This document shows, piece by piece, positions 33,592 to 42,824 of a DNA stretch of 64,000 nucleotides. Origin of the DNA: Hymenobacter jejuensis (GTDB lineage: Bacteria > Bacteroidota > Bacteroidia > Cytophagales > Hymenobacteraceae); the NCBI RefSeq assembly GCF_006337165.1, contig NZ_CP040896.1, positions 4,836,001-4,900,000 on the forward strand, in the 5' to 3' direction. Made by a program: the position numbers and the translations under genes. The first letter of the stretch is position 1; the number at the start of each line of letters is the position of its first letter. The notes under the pieces were generated by a model. The model had not been told where the DNA came from. It searched no databases and saw nothing but the letters and a program-made list of their open reading frames with translations.

Positions 33592-34440
33592 ATGACAGAC
33601 TATCAAAGAATAGCAGCGGCCATTGCCTACATCCGCGAGCGTTTTCAGGAGCAGCCCGATCTGGAGGCCATGGCCCAACAAGCGAACTGGAGCCCTTTTC
33701 ACTTTCAGCGCAAGTTTCAACAGTGGGCCGGGGTCAGCCCCAAGAAATTTTTGCAGTACGTAAGCATCCAACACGCCAAAACGCTTTTGCAAGACCAGCA
33801 ATCGGTAGCCGGGGCGACCTACGAAACCGGCCTGTCGAGCCCAAGCCGCCTACACGATCTGTTTATCACGCTGGAAGGCATGACGCCCGGCGAATACCGC
33901 CAGGGCGGCGCCGAGTTGCACATTCAATACAGCTTTGGCGAAAGCCCGTTTGGCCACTACTTGGTCGCTTCTACCGCGAAAGGAATCTGCAAGCTTACCT
34001 TTTGCGAAGAGCCCGAAGCAGCCCTCACCGAGTTGCGGACCGAATGGCCCTTTGCCACGCTAGAACAGGCTGTGGCCGAAGCCCATACTGCCGTAGCCCG
34101 GTTTTTTCGGCATGAGTTTGGCCCCACCGACCGGCTGCATCTGCACCTGAAGGGCACGCCGTTTCAGCTCAAGGTCTGGGAATCGTTGCTGCGCATTCCG
34201 GAGGGCCGATTGGCTACGTACGCGCGGGTGGCCGAGCAGGCTCAATACAGCCGAGCCGTGCGGGCCGTGGGCACCGCCATCGGCAGCAATCCAATAGGCT
34301 ACCTAATCCCCTGTCACCGCGTAATCCGGCAGACGGGCGAGTTGGGGCAATACCGCTGGGGCAGCACCCGCAAAGCGGCGCTCATTGGTTGGGAAGCGGC
34401 CCACGCCGAGAGCCTGCATGAGTTGCCACTACTCACTTAA
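33592..34440 (+). CDS. AraC-type HTH fused to O6-alkylguanine-DNA alkyltransferase
   Basis: This 282-aa protein has an N-terminal AraC helix-turn-helix pair (about 5-105: FHFQRKFQQWAGVSPKKFLQYV). A methylated-DNA-protein cysteine methyltransferase domain follows (about 110-275), with the acceptor C241 in LIPCHRV and the helix GTPFQLKVWESLLRIP. The methyl group of O6-methylguanine is moved irreversibly to C241. The layout resembles Ada but lacks the N-terminal Ada zinc domain that senses methylphosphotriesters. How the regulator half is switched is therefore unclear. It is preceded by a palindrome-rich region and followed by a perfect terminator. Confidence 0.92.
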   Translation: MTDYQRIAAAIAYIRERFQEQPDLEAMAQQANWSPFHFQRKFQQWAGVSPKKFLQYVSIQHAKTLLQDQQSVAGATYETGLSSPSRLHDLFITLEGMTPGEYRQGGAELHIQYSFGESPFGHYLVASTAKGICKLTFCEEPEAALTELRTEWPFATLEQAVAEAHTAVARFFRHEFGPTDRLHLHLKGTPFQLKVWESLLRIPEGRLATYARVAEQAQYSRAVRAVGTAIGSNPIGYLIPCHRVIRQTGELGQYRWGSTRKAALIGWEAAHAESLHELPLLT

Positions 34441-34463
34441 TAATGATGGACAACCAGCGTAAA

Positions 34464-34501
34464 GCAAAAGGCCTCTGCTGTTTCCAGCAGAGGCCTTTTG
34501 C
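34464..34501. terminator. Bidirectional rho-independent terminator
   Basis: GCAAAAGGCCTCTGCTG pairs perfectly (17 bp) with its complement around TTTC. It serves the alkyltransferase gene and the convergent desaturase gene. Confidence 0.93.
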
Positions 34502-34526
34502 AACTATTTGTTTATCAATTGGTTAC
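34502..34526. repeat. Diverged AT-rich palindrome, core TTGTTTATCAA
   Basis: AACTATTTG and CAATTGGTT are 7 of 9 complementary; the core (34508-34518) is one mismatch from consensus. It lies between the stop of the desaturase gene (minus strand) and the shared terminator, the same position as other copies. Confidence 0.5.
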
Positions 34527-34527
34527 A

Positions 34528-35505
34528 CTAATCGATCCACTTGAACTTGTATTCCAGCTTGGGTACGGGCATACGCTCCGAAACACGGCGCAAGCGGCCG
34601 GGCAGCGCCATGATGTAATCGCGGGCTTTGTCGGCGGCACCGTTTAGGCCGGTCATGTGCTCCAGGTTCCAGGTGTTAATCAGGCCTTCCAGAATGTCGG
34701 TATAGTCCTGGCTGGTGTACACGCCGAGACGTTGGGCAGCATCGGTGAAGTGGCCGAAGGTTTTGCCCATCTCAATGCCGAGTTCACGCATGTAGTGCGC
34801 CGGCATCACGATTTTTTTGCGCATCATGTCTTCGAACGCCAGCATCATTTCCGAAGGATCTACTTCGAAGATTTTGGTGACAAACGTCTGATACACACGA
34901 GCATGGCGCGACTCGTCGCCGGCGATCATGCCGCAGAGCTTCGAGAGGCGGTCGTCGCCGGCTTTGCGGGCCAGCGTACCCACGCGGCGGTGCGAAATGT
35001 TGGTGGCCGCTTCCTGGTAGCTCGTATACACAAACGCCCGGTACGGATCGTGGGCCGTGCCCAGGTCGAAACCGTCGTTGATGAGGTACTGCGTGCTGGT
35101 TTCGAACTCGCGCATATTTACGCGGCCCGACAAGTACAGGTAACGGTTGAGCAAGTCGCCGTGGCGGTTTTCTTCGGCCGTCCAGCCCCGAATCCACTGC
35201 GCCCAGCCGTTGTTGGGGTCGCGGTTGAGGTCGTCGAGCTGATGAAACCACGCCTCGTAATTGGGCAGGGCTTCTTCGGTAATGGTATCGCCTACCAGCA
35301 CGGCCAGCAGGTCGTAGCTGAGTTCTTTCGCATGTTCGCGAAGGGCGCGTACTTCATCAAAAAACGAATCCAGACGCGAGTCGGGGAGAAAGTCGGAGGG
35401 CTGCCAGCTATCTTCTACCTTCTTGAGGAAGGTCCCCATGTTTTCTTTCAGGAAAGATTCGAGATGCTGCAGTACCTCGCCGCGGGAGGTTACGGTTGCA
35501 ATCAT
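34528..35505 (-). CDS. Acyl-[acyl-carrier-protein] desaturase
   Basis: From the ATG at 35505 this is a 325-aa soluble diiron protein. The iron ligands lie in WTAEENRHGDLL and IAGDESRHARVY (two ExxH motifs). The substrate-channel segments FVYTSYQEAATNISHRRV and the C-terminal region are typical. The enzyme puts a cis double bond into an ACP-bound fatty acid using oxygen and ferredoxin, so it controls membrane fluidity. An upstream extension to 35772 was rejected, because a TACCTTTG -7 box (35542-35549, minus) lies inside it. Confidence 0.93.
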   Translation of the reverse strand: MIATVTSRGEVLQHLESFLKENMGTFLKKVEDSWQPSDFLPDSRLDSFFDEVRALREHAKELSYDLLAVLVGDTITEEALPNYEAWFHQLDDLNRDPNNGWAQWIRGWTAEENRHGDLLNRYLYLSGRVNMREFETSTQYLINDGFDLGTAHDPYRAFVYTSYQEAATNISHRRVGTLARKAGDDRLSKLCGMIAGDESRHARVYQTFVTKIFEVDPSEMMLAFEDMMRKKIVMPAHYMRELGIEMGKTFGHFTDAAQRLGVYTSQDYTDILEGLINTWNLEHMTGLNGAADKARDYIMALPGRLRRVSERMPVPKLEYKFKWID

Positions 35506-35541
35506 GGCAGGGCGGGAAAAATACAAGAGTATAGGGAATGC

Positions 35542-35549
35542 CAAAGGTA
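35542..35549 (-). promoter_or_regulatory. -7 promoter box for the desaturase gene (TACCTTTG)
   Basis: A perfect TAnnTTTG on the minus strand, 36 bp before the chosen ATG. Confidence 0.55.
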
Positions 35550-35618
35550 TACATTCACTACACTCACATACGAAAAACAACTCCCCTCGGTCACCTATAA
35601 AATTTTGGCTATTTGAGA

Positions 35619-37280
35619 TTATTTCACGGTTTCTACATGCGGCGCATAAAAAACGGGTGCCGGACCAAGGCCCGATTGCAGCGGCAGCCACCTCACTTGC
35701 GGTGGGTTGCCGGAGCATTTTAAAACACAAAACCTGCTGAGCAAAGCGGCTGCATCCGGCGCAAGAAACCATTTTACATCGGAGCGCTGCGCCAAAGCGC
35801 GCATGGCCGTGGGGAAATCGCGCGTGCCGGTGAGTTGCTGGCGTAAGGCAGGCTGCGATGGATCGAGCGTGGGCCAGCCGGTGAGCAGTACCAGTTTGGG
35901 CGCGCTTACGCTGAACTCACGAAACGGCGACTGGCTTTTAAATGCCTCTTCCAGTCCGGCTACCACCACGGCGGCTTCGTGGCCTGTAAGTCCCGCCGCA
36001 AAACGCGCCAGTATGTGCTGCCCGCGCAACGCTTCTTGGCTCAGAACTGCTTTTCGGTGCCAAGTCTTGTATCCGTAAGCCAGCACAACAAGTGCCAGCA
36101 GCCCGGCGCTTAGCGGCGCCAAGCGCGGCCGCGGATGACGCGCATCGAGCAGGTAAGCCAAGTTACCCAGCACCCACAAATCGAGGAGTGGCAAGGCCAG
36201 CCGCGGCGGTAATTTCAGTACGATGCCCAAGGCCAGCAGTAAGCCAATCATCATGACCTGCACCACCCAAAAACGCCTCTCATATGTATATCTTTGACTA
36301 CCAAATACTTGCCAGCAGATCAAAACTTGCAGCAGGAGCAACGGGAAATAATCACGTAGCAATTGCTGCACTGTTTCCGTGGCTTTCAACCAGAATTGGT
36401 GTCGCAAAAAATACCCTGCTTCAAAGCGGCTGGCTCGCTTAAATAAGTCAGGATTTACCACCGCCGAATCGCCCAGCATCCACTGTTCTACGGCTTGCAT
36501 CGCGAGGCTGTCCGGAGCGGTAACAGGCGTTGGGCGGTAGAGATGGTAGTCGTTGAGGTTGGACTTTAGCACGTCCAGCGTGCGGTAGTTGCTCGCCGCG
36601 GTGGAGCGGGTAAGCGTGAGAGTTCCTCCCCCAACTACAGCTAACGTGTTGGCTACCAGCACCAAAACGCTTGCCCGGCGGCCACCTAACCAGAAGATTC
36701 CCGGCGCAGTGGCTATGAGGGCCAACATGGCCGCACTGGGCCGAATCAGCCACGCGAGGCCGAAAGCCAGCAAGCCCATCATCAGCGCGCCCGCTTGGCC
36801 ACGGCGTTGGGCAGCATATAGCAAGCCTGCGCCGCCCAGCAGCATCGGCACCCGCACGTAATTGAACCACATGCCATGCTCGACCCAAGCCACGCAGAAA
36901 AACAGCACCATTAAAACCATAATCGTTGGACCCGAAAAACGAGGGTGCAGCAACCGATCGAGCACAGCAAAGGCGAGTACCGTAGACAGGTAAAGAAGCC
37001 CATAAAGCGCAAAGCCATACCACGGCCACGCCGGAAAAGCTTCGTACAGCGTTGCCAAAATCCAGGCTACACCGTGAAAATACAGGTGTAAATTGGTAAC
37101 GGGTGCAACGGACATGTTGCCCCGCAGCAACAGCGTAATGACAGCGTCGTCGTTGGTTTCGTAAAAACAGCCCAGTGCCCACCCGCTCAGCAGCATCAGC
37201 AAAGCCGGCAAGGCAACGACCCGCCCTAGCTTCCACAAAAGCGCCCGCGAGCCAGTCGCTGCGTTGGCACTTGCTAGCAT
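35619..37280 (-). CDS. Polytopic membrane protein of unknown function (glycosyltransferase-like)
   Basis: From the ATG at 37280 this is a 553-aa protein with about ten to twelve membrane helices and a C-terminal soluble domain (about 430-553). The first extracytoplasmic loop has the acidic motif CFYETNDDAVITLLLRG, reminiscent of the catalytic Asp pair of GT-C glycosyltransferases. No specific family is recognised. It is divergent from a GT39-like gene, so a surface-glycan role is plausible. A TTG at 37322 is an alternative start. The loop around 36294-36304 is encoded by an AT-rich string matching the palindrome core with one mismatch. Confidence 0.65.
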   Translation of the reverse strand: MLASANAATGSRALLWKLGRVVALPALLMLLSGWALGCFYETNDDAVITLLLRGNMSVAPVTNLHLYFHGVAWILATLYEAFPAWPWYGFALYGLLYLSTVLAFAVLDRLLHPRFSGPTIMVLMVLFFCVAWVEHGMWFNYVRVPMLLGGAGLLYAAQRRGQAGALMMGLLAFGLAWLIRPSAAMLALIATAPGIFWLGGRRASVLVLVANTLAVVGGGTLTLTRSTAASNYRTLDVLKSNLNDYHLYRPTPVTAPDSLAMQAVEQWMLGDSAVVNPDLFKRASRFEAGYFLRHQFWLKATETVQQLLRDYFPLLLLQVLICWQVFGSQRYTYERRFWVVQVMMIGLLLALGIVLKLPPRLALPLLDLWVLGNLAYLLDARHPRPRLAPLSAGLLALVVLAYGYKTWHRKAVLSQEALRGQHILARFAAGLTGHEAAVVVAGLEEAFKSQSPFREFSVSAPKLVLLTGWPTLDPSQPALRQQLTGTRDFPTAMRALAQRSDVKWFLAPDAAALLSRFCVLKCSGNPPQVRWLPLQSGLGPAPVFYAPHVETVK

Positions 37281-37543
37281 CAGTTGAAGGCCAGCCAAAA
37301 TAGCCTTTCTAGTGCTGCGCAACTAGCAGCGGCCTTGTGGTCCACTTTTGTGCCCGGCAGCAGATGCAGCGAAAATTCCAGCGGGGGCACCGCCGCATGC
37401 ACTTCTCTTCGCTGGTTGATACGGACACTCATGAACTCATTTTTGCCTGCAAGGTAGCAAAACGACTTGCAGCGCAGAAGGGCGAAAAAACCATCGCCGC
37501 TTGCTTCCAGCTGCCTATTCTGGATTCTTTGCCAACTTGCGGC

Positions 37544-39196
37544 GTGCATTCTTCCGTTTTCCGGCGCCTCCCCGATTTGGCCTTGCTATTGGTCGTGGCC
37601 CTGACCGTAGCCTTCTTTTTTCTGGCGCACGAAGGCCTTTACGACCTCGACGATTATCTCTACGCCGGCTACGCGCACCAGCTGGCTTCAGGTACTTTTC
37701 ACGTCCGGTCCGACCCGCTGGGTCTGCTGCACGATCCGCTGAAGGAACGGCCGCTCATCTTTGCGCCGGTGGCATTGCTTTACCAACTCTTTGGTACTGA
37801 CATCATTACCACCACACTTTGGCCGTTGGCCTGCACCTTGGGCTGCGCGGTAGTCATCTGGGCGCTTTACCGACGGCGCGAGCCTGTAGTGGCCGCGGGT
37901 GCCATGCTTCTGCTCAACTTGCACTATTTCACCCTCGATCTCACGCGCTATCTCTACCCCGACAACATTCTGATGTTCTGGTGTTTGTGTAGCGCCGCCG
38001 CCCTACTCACCGGTCGCCGCCCAACGCAGGCGCCGCGGCTTTGGGGAGTTGGATTTGCGTTGCTCAACTTCGCCGCTTTTCTCAGCAAAGAGACCATCGT
38101 CTACTACCTGCCTTTTTACCTGGGCCTGTTGGTTTTTGACCTCTGGAAGCGGCAACATCGGCAATTTTGGGTCGCCGCGCTGGGCACGGGCATTTTATTG
38201 ATTACCCTGTATCTGTCTTATTATCAAATATTTACAAACGACGCTTTCTACCGTGTTCATCTCATTGAGCATACCAACGCGTATCTGAAAGAGGGCAATT
38301 TTTTGCAGGGCCATCAGGACAAGTTGCTGGCGCGGGTGACGTATTTGCCTGTGCTTTTCTTCGTGGGCATTGGTTTGGGAGCGGCGTTGGTGCTGGCGGT
38401 ATCAGTAGTTTTCAATCGGGAACCCGTCCCCGACTCCGATGCCAGTTTCTGGATGGCACTGGGGTTCAGCACGTTGGCGTTTTTTTGGTTGGGCAGCACG
38501 TCACTGAGCCAATATAACCCGATTACGCTGCTCCCGCGCATGACTACGCCCGTGCTGCCGCCTTTGTGCCTGGCTGCCGGCTTTGGGCTCCGCAATTTTG
38601 TTCGGACGGGGCGCGGAGGCTGGCTGCTGGGCGCCTCGCTGCTGGCCTGCGCCGCGTGGCTGCACAACAGCGTTTCGGTGGTGTATGCGGGTTTGGGCTT
38701 CTACTTCGTGGCCACGGCTCTTGGCAACCAACTCAGCAGCGTGCCGAGGCGGCTGCGGCCGGGCACCACAGCCTTCGCAACGCTGACCTTGCTGGCCCTG
38801 GCTGGATGCCTTGCCATTCGACCCCTCTATTTCATGGGCAAACCCAGCATATCATCACACTTCGACCAGAACCAGATTTTCCGGAAGCACTTGCAAGCGC
38901 CGGCCCAAGGTGTGGTGTTTGTAGATGACTACCTGATAAGTAATTACGATTTCTACTACGGCTTTCAGGTACCGCAGGGCCTCTCCTTCCGGCGCTACTG
39001 GGCCCGCGATTCGGTGCGACTGGCGCCGGGGCAGCGGGCCTGGCTGCTACTCAACCGCAGCACCCTCACCAACGACGAGCTCACGCGTAAGCTCATCCGC
39101 TACTCCGCCGATTCGGTGTTGCGCTGGTTTCCGCAGCGCCGGCCGGTGGCCGAAACAGGTAAAGTGACGCTGTACGAAGTATTTATTAATAAGTAG
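37544..39196 (+). CDS. Membrane glycosyltransferase, ArnT/GT39-like
   Basis: This protein of about 550 residues (start taken as GTG 37544, uncertain) has roughly eleven membrane helices and a GT-C signature. The first large loop carries the acidic motif GLYDLDDYLYAGYAHQLASG, then LYPDNILMFWCL and FLSKETIVYYLPFY. A soluble C-terminal domain follows. Such enzymes use polyprenyl-phosphate sugars to modify lipid A, proteins or polysaccharides on the periplasmic side. The frame is open upstream to 37337, but that leader is charged and unlike the family. The TAG stop lies in an AT-rich palindrome whose other arm holds the stop of the convergent GT2 gene. Confidence 0.78.
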   Translation: MHSSVFRRLPDLALLLVVALTVAFFFLAHEGLYDLDDYLYAGYAHQLASGTFHVRSDPLGLLHDPLKERPLIFAPVALLYQLFGTDIITTTLWPLACTLGCAVVIWALYRRREPVVAAGAMLLLNLHYFTLDLTRYLYPDNILMFWCLCSAAALLTGRRPTQAPRLWGVGFALLNFAAFLSKETIVYYLPFYLGLLVFDLWKRQHRQFWVAALGTGILLITLYLSYYQIFTNDAFYRVHLIEHTNAYLKEGNFLQGHQDKLLARVTYLPVLFFVGIGLGAALVLAVSVVFNREPVPDSDASFWMALGFSTLAFFWLGSTSLSQYNPITLLPRMTTPVLPPLCLAAGFGLRNFVRTGRGGWLLGASLLACAAWLHNSVSVVYAGLGFYFVATALGNQLSSVPRRLRPGTTAFATLTLLALAGCLAIRPLYFMGKPSISSHFDQNQIFRKHLQAPAQGVVFVDDYLISNYDFYYGFQVPQGLSFRRYWARDSVRLAPGQRAWLLLNRSTLTNDELTRKLIRYSADSVLRWFPQRRPVAETGKVTLYEVFINK

Positions 39197-39214
39197 TTGA
39201 CTATCAATTTCTTA
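39190..39214. repeat. AT-rich palindrome supplying stops to two convergent genes, core TTGACTATCAA
   Basis: The 11-nt arms match at 9 positions around the centre CTA. The plus-strand stop TAG (39194-39196) is in the left arm and the minus-strand stop TAA (39214-39212) is in the right arm. Confidence 0.8.
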
Positions 39215-40144
39215 CCGATAGTTTATTTTACTCCAGAGATGCAATACCCAATCGAGGGGTTGTATGGCCTGCTCGGTTTTCAGCATTTCGTATAACTTGT
39301 TGGCGCCCTGATAATTCCGCCACCGTACGGCCTGGCGATGCTCCCAGCGCAGGCGCACGACTAGGGCAGCTCGCTCGGCGGGCGTCCGGCACAGGGCCCG
39401 CGCTTTTTGGCAAACCCGAATGGTAGAAGCCAGGTACGGATCGTGCGGGCGGTAGCCTTTGCGCGACATGGCCTGTGGGTGCAGCCGTTTTTTGGTCGTA
39501 ACGACGTCGAGGAACTGAAACTCGTAATCGCGGGAGGCGCGTACCCAAAAGTCGAAGTCTTCGTAGGCCAGCGACTCATCGTAGCCCCCTAGGCGCTCCA
39601 AAACCTGCCGCCGGATAAGCATAGTAGGGGAACTGATGAAATAACGACGCAACACTGCCGCAAACACATCGCCGGAGGCCGGCTCGGGGTGCAAATGGCC
39701 GCGGCCGTCGCGCCCAAAATGGTAGCGCACGTGCCGCGACTCTTCGTCGATCAGTTCGGCATCGGAATAGATGACGCCGCAGGTATCGCCATGGGTTTGA
39801 AACGCGGCCACCTGCTGCGCCACGCGGTCGGGCAACAGCACATCGTCGGTGGCAAAGTCGATAAGAAACGCTCCGCTCGACTGCCGAAATCCCTGATTAA
39901 AGCCAGCGCAATTGCCCACATTATGCGGCAAAAAAATAGTCTTCCACGTAGGATTCTGCGCGGCATACTGTCGCAAAATCGAGACGCTTCCATCGGTGCT
40001 AGCCGCATCGACAAGCAGCACTTCGAGGTTTGGATAAGACTGGGCCAGAATAGAATCGAGGGCTTCCGGCAGGAAACGAGCATGGTTGTAGCACAAAGCA
40101 ACAATACTCACTAATGGAAATATATTGTTTTGACTATAAGACAT
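39212..40144 (-). CDS. Family 2 glycosyltransferase
   Basis: This 310-aa GT-A fold enzyme has VSIVALCYNHARFLPEALDS at the N-terminus. It also has the nucleotide-binding Asp in LLVDAASTDGS and the metal motif in DFATDDVLLPDR. The acceptor region follows LAYEDFDFWVRASRDYEF. It transfers a sugar from a nucleotide donor to a polysaccharide or lipid-linked acceptor. No membrane anchor is seen. It lies just downstream of the flippase gene on the same strand (46-bp gap), consistent with a small surface-polysaccharide operon. Confidence 0.88.
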   Translation of the reverse strand: MSYSQNNIFPLVSIVALCYNHARFLPEALDSILAQSYPNLEVLLVDAASTDGSVSILRQYAAQNPTWKTIFLPHNVGNCAGFNQGFRQSSGAFLIDFATDDVLLPDRVAQQVAAFQTHGDTCGVIYSDAELIDEESRHVRYHFGRDGRGHLHPEPASGDVFAAVLRRYFISSPTMLIRRQVLERLGGYDESLAYEDFDFWVRASRDYEFQFLDVVTTKKRLHPQAMSRKGYRPHDPYLASTIRVCQKARALCRTPAERAALVVRLRWEHRQAVRWRNYQGANKLYEMLKTEQAIQPLDWVLHLWSKINYR

Positions 40145-40190
40145 TTATACTATCGAAGACAATCTATAAATTTAACCTCATCATACTCTG

Positions 40191-41495
40191 TTACGCATGC
40201 TTCCAGTACCGTTGAAAGTAGATACCGTAGCCTATGAGCAAGATGCCAAAGCGGGCAGCATGCGCCAACGGTGCCCCCAACAGTTGGTAGTGTGGTAGCA
40301 ACACAGCCAACAGTCCGGCATATAAAATTGCTGAGATCACCTGGGCAGCAACGTAACGCCCAACCTGGGCATGGGCCGTAAGCAAAAAAAGCAAAACCCA
40401 GGTCAGAAATTTAGCCCAATCGCCGATTAGTTGGGGAGCAAGGAGCCCGCGCGCGGCGGCAAAATGCTGCTCAAACAGCAGAGGCAACAGCCAGTCGCGC
40501 AACAGATAAATCGCGCCCAGCCCGCCGGCCAGCACCGGCGCCAGCAGAAGCAGCACCGTCCGCACGTAGGAGCGCAGAGCGGCGGGATGGTTTGTCAGGG
40601 CGGCCAGCCGCGGGTAGTACACGCTGCTCATGATCGCTGAGAACACCATCGTGTAGTTGTCGGAAAGCTTGGCCACGGCCTGCCATAAGTCGGTCTGGCC
40701 CAGGGTGAAACGCCGGATCAGCACTTCCCGCAACGCAAAATCTACGGCTTTGCCGAACAGCAGCACGCTCAGGGCCATCAGCAGGAATTTGCCCAGCAAC
40801 AGCAAGGCGGGCCGGCTCACCCGCCCCCGCCCAACCCCGCGCAAAAGCCCCAGGCGCCGACACGCACGCAGGGCGGGCACCAACGTCAGGCCTTGCGCCA
40901 GCAGATATGCCAACAGCACCCATTCGAGGTGCGGCACGTGCAAGGCTAGCAGCAATGCCACTGCTCCGGCCCCTAACCCGCTGAGTGCCACCGTCAACCC
41001 CACGTACACGCGCAGCTCCCCGGCGGCTAGCAGCACCGATACCAGCAGCCCGTATGCTGTGAGCAAGGCAATGCCGACAGCAAACAAAACTACCCAGGCT
41101 GCCGACGGGTGAAACACACCCACCAGCGGCGTCGGCACCAGCACCAACAGCAGGCAACCCAAAAACAAGATACTGATGTTCAGCACTATACCAGCTTGCA
41201 ACCACCGCCGATAGCCCCGCGAGCCCGTGGGCAATGGCGCCAGGTACTTAACCAAGCCAACGTGCACGCCGTCGTTGGGCAGCGTGGTAAACAGGGCCAT
41301 CAGGTTTTGAAAATGCGCCAGCAGCGTTAGACCACCGGGGCCACCGTACACAGCCAGCAACTTATTGACTGTCAGGGCACCGGCTGCCCGGGCGAGTACG
41401 GCTACCCCGGAGCCGAGCGAGCCCCGCAGAAAGCGGCCCAGCACGGTAGCGCGCGGTTCGGGCTTAGTCACAACAGGCGGAGGTACGGGCAACAT
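40191..41495 (-). CDS. O-antigen translocase/polysaccharide flippase (Wzx-like)
   Basis: From the ATG at 41495 this is a 434-aa protein with about twelve membrane helices. The early motif NKLLAVYGGPGGLTLLAHFQ is typical of the WzxE/RfbX branch of the MATE/MOP superfamily, which flips lipid-linked sugar units across the inner membrane. A TACTTTTA -7-like box (41502-41509, minus) lies just before this ATG. It rules out the longer start at 41525 and suggests a leaderless message. It is flanked by GT2 and GNAT-like genes on the same strand. Confidence 0.82.
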   Translation of the reverse strand: MLPVPPPVVTKPEPRATVLGRFLRGSLGSGVAVLARAAGALTVNKLLAVYGGPGGLTLLAHFQNLMALFTTLPNDGVHVGLVKYLAPLPTGSRGYRRWLQAGIVLNISILFLGCLLLVLVPTPLVGVFHPSAAWVVLFAVGIALLTAYGLLVSVLLAAGELRVYVGLTVALSGLGAGAVALLLALHVPHLEWVLLAYLLAQGLTLVPALRACRRLGLLRGVGRGRVSRPALLLLGKFLLMALSVLLFGKAVDFALREVLIRRFTLGQTDLWQAVAKLSDNYTMVFSAIMSSVYYPRLAALTNHPAALRSYVRTVLLLLAPVLAGGLGAIYLLRDWLLPLLFEQHFAAARGLLAPQLIGDWAKFLTWVLLFLLTAHAQVGRYVAAQVISAILYAGLLAVLLPHYQLLGAPLAHAARFGILLIGYGIYFQRYWKHA

Positions 41496-41545
41496 CGGGG
41501 TTAAAAGTACGCGCTGCGCAAGCAACTGCCCGTGGCAATGCCGGG

Positions 41546-42556
41546 CTAAATTTCGAAAGTAAGCTTCAGACCGGGCACTCCGCCGATGTGGCGCTTAAAA
41601 GCCAGCAGCGACGCGTTCAGGCCTGTAGGCAGCGTTGAAGTGCCGATGTCGAGGAGGCGATGGCCGTTGGCCCGGCCGAAGCCGTGGATGCCTTCCAGCA
41701 ACATTACCACCGGACTGAACAGGTTGTAAGACAAGGGACTAGCTAGGTAAAAGCTGTACAGTACCTTGCTACTAATCTGCACCACTATGGCCAAAGCGGC
41801 CCATTCGCCCGCAGCGTCGCGGATGGAAAACAGGAAATGGTCGCGCGGGAATTTGGCAAAAAGCTCTTGCAAGCGTTCCAGCGATAGGGGCTCGCTGTGG
41901 CCCTTTTCGCGGCGGCAGGCGCTGATAAAAGCGTGTGCCGGCGTTAGGAGCAGCGGCGATTCTTGCTCAAACACGAACCCCGCGCGGTGGCATCGCTTCA
42001 GGCGCAGCTCCTGCGCCGTAACCAGATGCGCCCGAAAATCCCGCGCCAGCGGCAACTGGTTGTTGAGTTCGGCCAGCGTCACACGAAAGCCTTGATGCAC
42101 AAGCACATCGGTGAGCAGGGCGCTAGCGGCCGGGTCGTAGGCAAATGGGTAACTCTTGAGGCGAATTTGTCGGATGCCACGCTGCGCCAGTTCGGTGCGC
42201 GCTGCTTCTACAAAAGCCCGCAACGCTGCTATCTCCAAACCTGCGGCCAGTTGCAACGACCCGAAAGGTGCCTGCCACGGACTGTAAGCCACCTCCGCCC
42301 CGGTAGCCACGAACGTATGCCACTGGGCTACGGTTTGCTGGGTTTTGCTATCTTCCAGATAAAACGCAAATATCTCACCCTCAAATGGTTGTAAATTCAG
42401 ATGTTCGGGCCTTAAAAACAGAAAGGGCTCGAAAGCGAAGGGCCGCAACGGCGCGGGCACTGTCGGCCCGACGTGCAGCCGCACGCCATAACGACTGTCA
42501 GCCGCAGCCAGGGAAAACCAGTGGGAGAAAACAGGAGCTGAACTCACGGGCAACAA
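41546..42556 (-). CDS. GNAT/FemAB-like acyltransferase, unknown substrate
   Basis: This 336-aa cytosolic protein appears to have two GNAT-type halves, as in FemAB-like enzymes. The C-terminal part contains FLFSIRDAAGEWAALAIVV and YLASPLSYNLFSPVVMLLEG, then GHRLLDIGTST, the usual order of GNAT strands and acyl-carrier helix. The N-terminal half holds a LRPEHLNLQPFEG segment. It may add an acyl or aminoacyl group to a surface-polymer precursor, judging from the flippase and GT2 genes that follow on the same strand. A TACTTTCG box lies just upstream (42572-42579, minus). Confidence 0.68.
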   Translation of the reverse strand: MLPVSSAPVFSHWFSLAAADSRYGVRLHVGPTVPAPLRPFAFEPFLFLRPEHLNLQPFEGEIFAFYLEDSKTQQTVAQWHTFVATGAEVAYSPWQAPFGSLQLAAGLEIAALRAFVEAARTELAQRGIRQIRLKSYPFAYDPAASALLTDVLVHQGFRVTLAELNNQLPLARDFRAHLVTAQELRLKRCHRAGFVFEQESPLLLTPAHAFISACRREKGHSEPLSLERLQELFAKFPRDHFLFSIRDAAGEWAALAIVVQISSKVLYSFYLASPLSYNLFSPVVMLLEGIHGFGRANGHRLLDIGTSTLPTGLNASLLAFKRHIGGVPGLKLTFEI

Positions 42557-42824
42557 GTGATTTCGAAGCCACGAAAGTACGGGAAATGCGCCGCTGAGTC
42601 CGCCCTATTCGTTGCCCAAAGCTTCGGCTGGTCACTGGCAAAGGGCTGGTGTATTTGCACGCCGAAACCTACGGCCCGCTGGCCCGTTTGGGATGGGCTC
42701 CACCCGACTTCATGCTTTCTTCAAAATAAAAAGCCAGTTTTGGAAAGGCCCGTGCGCAGCTTCTGCACGCGTTTGCCGCTTCCTGTTCAGCTCCCCTTCC
42801 TTTTTGGCTGCTTAGCTTGCTCCT

